Assembly: GCA_025450975.1 (NCBI GenBank)
Contig: JANWLI010000011.1
Span: 1-11,802 of the forward strand
From: Candidatus Kapaibacterium sp.
Lineage (GTDB): Bacteria; Bacteroidota; Ignavibacteria; Palsa-1295
DNA: 11,802 nt
Reading direction: 5' to 3'
A program made the translations under genes and the position numbers. Of this stretch, positions 8,999 to 11,802 are shown piece after piece. Each line of letters starts with the position of its first letter. Position 1 is the stretch's first letter. The notes beneath the pieces are model-generated. The model was not told the origin of the DNA, made no database searches, and was given only the letters and a program-made list of their open reading frames with translations.

Positions 8999-10354
8999 TT
9001 AGTAGTAGTAGTACCCGAAAATAATATCCATCTCGTCGGTACTCTGGAGGCCGAACTCGATCGTGCGGTTGGTCGTGTTATTGTAGGTCGCTTCGCTGAC
9101 GACTGCCTCGCCGGGATTGATCGTTACCGGCGGATCGAGATACTTCACGCCCGGATGCGCCCAGTCTGTCGTCTCAAAGATGATCTCGCCGTTGCGCGGT
9201 CCGCCCTTGACCCTCACGACAAAACGCTCCATCCACTGATGCGTATGCGACGTGAGCATGATCACCTTCATCGGCTTGTTCTCCGTGTTTGGGAAAACCG
9301 TTGTGATTGTCGTGCGCTTCTGCGGCGGGAGTACAAACTCAAAGTTGCCAAGATTCAGCGGCTGCGCAACATGCTGCACCTCTGATGCTGGCATTGTGTA
9401 CAGGTTCGCATAGCACTCTCCGGTAAACTTCGCGTTCGATCTATTTACGTAGTGCGCATTAAGATCGAGCATAGCATTCGCCGGCAGCTCGAATGCGACG
9501 CCGGGAGGGAACCGGTAGTCCACATCGCCACCCATCTGCGTACCGCCCGTATAGACATGATACTGCATCGGCGCGATGTTGTCGTAATCTAAGGTGCCAT
9601 TCGGGAAGCGGATATCACGGACGACATCCGGTTCGGGATACAGCCCGGCTGGTGTGGTCTTCTCAAATGTGTAGAGCACAAAGTGATGGCTGCCCGTACG
9701 CATCTTCGTCTGGATACGATTAACGTAGATCGGCTCCGTGTTGCCAACTTCTCTGTAGACGAATAGCTCGCGCTCGAATTTCGCCGCAACTTCGAACGGC
9801 TCCATCGAAAGCTGATACCCGGTCCCCGGCGCCGGCGGAAGCAGCGGCGTGAATGCTTCGAGCGGGACCTCCGTCGTATCGTCAAGCAGCTTCGGATCGA
9901 CATCGTCGCCCGTCTTGAGTGCGCCGAGTGCGATCCACTGCTTGATAAACTCCATCTGCCCAACCGTTAAGCGCGTCCCGCCCAGCGGCATCTTCGCGCC
10001 GTAGTCTTTTCCATCGGGAATGCCGTGGATCTTCATGTAGAGAAAACTCAGGTCCGGAAAGCCCGCTTTCACGCGCAACAGGCCATCCGTCTTCGCATTC
10101 GGCAACTTCGCAGCGACACCAACAAGCTGCTCGTAGGCAACGTCGGAAGTAAGAATGAGGCCCGACTCCGCAGCGAACTGCGAACCGGCAACGTGACATC
10201 CGGCGGTCGCGCAACTCGGCGTCAGCACCTTCTGCTGCAGACGAGCAAAACTTGTGTTCGGATTTGTATTCGGCGAAGTCGTTTCTTCCTGGGACGAACA
10301 GGAAAAGAGAGTGAATGCTGCAACACTAAGGCAGGCTAACGTGACAAATTTCAT
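8999..10354 (-). CDS. Lipoprotein with cytochrome-c-like domain fused to PHM-type copper monooxygenase domain
   Basis: This 451-residue protein appears to join a heme domain and a type II copper monooxygenase-like domain at the cell envelope. Residues 1-19 are a lipoprotein signal with lipobox LFSC (Cys19). Residues ~35-145 resemble the small cytochrome c domain found with planctomycete-type proteins: heme motif CATAGCH (Cys48, Cys53, His54) has four residues between the cysteines instead of two, and KMPLGG (Met122) followed by IKQWIALGA fits the axial-Met region. Residues ~180-451 match the peptidylglycine alpha-hydroxylating/dopamine beta-monooxygenase fold: His223-His224 and His301 as the CuH site, His370-x-His372 and Met442 as the CuM site. 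All six copper ligands of PHM thus have candidates. The substrate is unknown. The C terminus is FGYYYY, encoded by a TAC run. The gene lies 55 bases downstream of the EnvC-like gene, perhaps in the same transcript; no clear Shine-Dalgarno is seen. Confidence 0.82.
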   Translation of the reverse strand: MKFVTLACLSVAAFTLFSCSSQEETTSPNTNPNTSFARLQQKVLTPSCATAGCHVAGSQFAAESGLILTSDVAYEQLVGVAAKLPNAKTDGLLRVKAGFPDLSFLYMKIHGIPDGKDYGAKMPLGGTRLTVGQMEFIKQWIALGALKTGDDVDPKLLDDTTEVPLEAFTPLLPPAPGTGYQLSMEPFEVAAKFERELFVYREVGNTEPIYVNRIQTKMRTGSHHFVLYTFEKTTPAGLYPEPDVVRDIRFPNGTLDYDNIAPMQYHVYTGGTQMGGDVDYRFPPGVAFELPANAMLDLNAHYVNRSNAKFTGECYANLYTMPASEVQHVAQPLNLGNFEFVLPPQKRTTITTVFPNTENKPMKVIMLTSHTHQWMERFVVRVKGGPRNGEIIFETTDWAHPGVKYLDPPVTINPGEAVVSEATYNNTTNRTIEFGLQSTDEMDIIFGYYYY

Positions 10355-10409
10355 ATCCAGCAGTGCGGGTTAAGTAACGACAATTGCTAACAATACGAGA
10401 GGAAAAAAG

Positions 10410-11720
10410 TTACCTCAGCCACCGCAGCGGATTTTGCCGCGCTCTGCCTTTCCAGACTTCGAAGTGCACGATCGGCCCGAGTTCCGGATTCTCGCCGCTG
10501 CGGCCAATCGTCTGGCCGCGGCTGACCTTCGATCCGCGGCTCACTGACACACCCGATAGCTCCGCATACACTGTATGCAGCCCGCCGCCGTGGCTGACGA
10601 TAATGATCGAGCCGTAGCCGGGAAGCGTGCTCACTGATGCGACCGTGCCCGCCTCGGCTGCGACGACCGTCGTGCCACTCGGCGCGCCGATATCGACGCC
10701 AAGATTCATCGTTACCGTGCCAAGCTCGGCATTGCGCTGCTCGCCGTAACCCTGCACGATCCGGCGCGAACTCACCGGCCACGACAGCGATCGCGGTCCT
10801 TCCATGTTCGGGATCGGCTTCGCATCGTCACGCTCTTCGCGCTTTTGTTTTTCGCTGAGTTTCTTGCCTTCTTTGCGAATGCGCTCACGCTCGGCCAGAC
10901 GCTTCTTGCGCGCTTCAAGCTTGGCCTTGCGCTCGGCTTCTTCTTTTGCGATAAGGTTGGCGATAATGCCTTCAAGCTTCTTCGCGCTGGCCTTTCGTTT
11001 GGCAAGCTCCTGTACAAGCAAGCGTTTTCGAGCCTGTACTTGCTTTAGCTCTTCTGCTTTGCGCTGTTTCTCCACTTGCGCCTGCTGCTGTGCCTTGTTT
11101 GCGGCTGCGATCTTCGACTTCTCCGCTTCAAGCGACGACGACACATCGACAATGTCATCGGCGATCTCCGTACGCGTTGAATCCAGTCGCGCCTGATTGC
11201 CCATCATCGCGCCGGCAACAAGCGATCCGTAGTAGGCCTGCCGTCCGCGCTCCGTGGCAGCCTGAGGTGCAACGAACGTCTCCGCTTCACTACGCTCTCG
11301 GTAGATGCCGCCAGTATAGCGGCGCACGACATCATCGCGATACGCATTCTTGAGGCCGGTGATCGAGCGGGATACTGTCTGGAAGTTCTCATCGAGTTCG
11401 CGAAGCTCATGCTGCATTTCCGATGCCGTTGAGCGAAGCTGCCCAAGCTGCGAGCGTAGATCTTTCATGCGTTTATCGTAGGCAGCGATCGAGGCCGACG
11501 TCGTCCGCTCCTTCCGGCCTTCTTCGGCAAGCTCGCGCTCGACGCGGGAGATCTCCTGCCGCAGCTTAGCTAGTTCAGATTCTGTGGATCTGCGCTCGGG
11601 CGAGGGTTGGGTAACGGTCTTCTTTGGCTTTTTCTTTTTGGAGAGGACGTCACTATCGGCTGCCATAAGCAAACCGAAGATTATCAAGGTAAACGCAAGC
11701 GTATGCTGCTTCCGACGCAC
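10410..11720 (-). CDS. EnvC-like murein hydrolase activator (coiled coil plus degenerate LytM/M23 domain)
   Basis: This 436-residue periplasmic protein probably switches on peptidoglycan amidases during cell separation, as EnvC does in E. coli. The start is GTG 11720: an in-frame stop lies three codons upstream, and this start gives the signal/anchor segment (residues 8-21), which an internal Met19 start would lose. Residues ~45-120 and ~195-300 are long Glu/Lys/Arg-rich coiled coils, joined by a segment with an RRYTGGIYR motif. Residues ~313-436 form the LytM domain. The zinc site is broken: the HxxxD first ligand reads Asn339-LGV-Asp343, the usual YAHL is YAEL (Glu387), and the HxH reads Ile417-Val-His419. 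An active endopeptidase is therefore unlikely and an activator role more so. The partner amidase and FtsEX are not in the window. A basic, Lys/Arg-rich stretch (258-300) precedes the LytM domain. Confidence 0.85.
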   Translation of the reverse strand: MRRKQHTLAFTLIIFGLLMAADSDVLSKKKKPKKTVTQPSPERRSTESELAKLRQEISRVERELAEEGRKERTTSASIAAYDKRMKDLRSQLGQLRSTASEMQHELRELDENFQTVSRSITGLKNAYRDDVVRRYTGGIYRERSEAETFVAPQAATERGRQAYYGSLVAGAMMGNQARLDSTRTEIADDIVDVSSSLEAEKSKIAAANKAQQQAQVEKQRKAEELKQVQARKRLLVQELAKRKASAKKLEGIIANLIAKEEAERKAKLEARKKRLAERERIRKEGKKLSEKQKREERDDAKPIPNMEGPRSLSWPVSSRRIVQGYGEQRNAELGTVTMNLGVDIGAPSGTTVVAAEAGTVASVSTLPGYGSIIIVSHGGGLHTVYAELSGVSVSRGSKVSRGQTIGRSGENPELGPIVHFEVWKGRARQNPLRWLR

Positions 11721-11758
11721 GAAGTGTTAACTTTGCGATAACGAGAAAAGTTGGTTGC

Positions 11759-11793
11759 CTCTGCGGATTACTCCGCGACTCTGCGTCTCTGCG
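11759..11793. repeat. CTCTGCG short repeats upstream of the EnvC-like gene
   Basis: Three copies of CTCTGCG begin at 11759, 11779 and 11787 in the non-coding end of the window (11721-11802). A small hairpin GCGGA-TTAC-TCCGC lies between the first two. The stretch looks like a dispersed intergenic repeat of the kind built from CTCTGCG/CTTTGCG words. The window edge cuts it, so its full length is unknown. No convincing promoter for the EnvC-like gene was recognised here. Confidence 0.5.
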
Positions 11794-11802
11794 GTTAGCT
11801 CC

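Overview
The window is bacterial chromosome with about ten genes packed tightly; no gap exceeds about 150 bases, so no stretch over 300 bases lacks a gene. The best guess for the organism is a member of the Bacteroidota/Chlorobiota (FCB) group, for example an Ignavibacteria- or Kapabacteria-like lineage. The evidence is four secreted proteins ending in type IX secretion (T9SS) sorting domains, a bacterial deoxyhypusine-synthase-like gene, weak or absent Shine-Dalgarno sequences at most starts, and moderate GC with GC-rich third positions. The phylum is inferred from gene content only.

Region 1 (1-2250, + strand): the 3' end of gcvT (glycine cleavage T protein), overlapping or abutting two ABC ATPases of the branched-chain amino acid type (livG, livF). 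The junctions are GTGA-type and TGATG, so the three genes are probably co-translated. No permease or binding-protein gene is in view.

Region 2 (2251-4171, + strand): a short intergenic region with a possible promoter, then a 610-residue exported Asp-box (BNR/sialidase-like fold) protein with a T9SS C-terminal domain. It is followed by a striking 26-bp AT-rich inverted repeat (4186-4244).

Region 3 (4319-8997, + strand): a deoxyhypusine-synthase-like gene that keeps the catalytic Lys but appears to have lost half of the substrate-contact residues. Three tandem paralogues follow at spacings of 19, 18 and 4 bases. They are exported ~400-residue Asp-box propellers with T9SS tails, a nearly invariant first ~48 mature residues and divergent cores. 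Base composition changes sharply inside the first paralogue.

Region 4 (8999-11720, - strand): converging on region 3 with a single base between stop codons. It holds an EnvC-like amidase activator with a degenerate LytM domain, then a lipoprotein joining a cytochrome-c-like domain (CX4CH) to a PHM/DBM-type two-copper monooxygenase domain that keeps all six copper ligands. The last 80 bases upstream of the EnvC-like gene are non-coding and carry CTCTGCG repeats.

No tRNA, rRNA, CRISPR array, transposase or phage gene was seen. The items best worth following up are the tandem T9SS propeller family and its mosaic composition, the altered DHS-like enzyme next to it, the cytochrome c-copper monooxygenase fusion, and the intergenic hairpin and CTCTGCG repeats.
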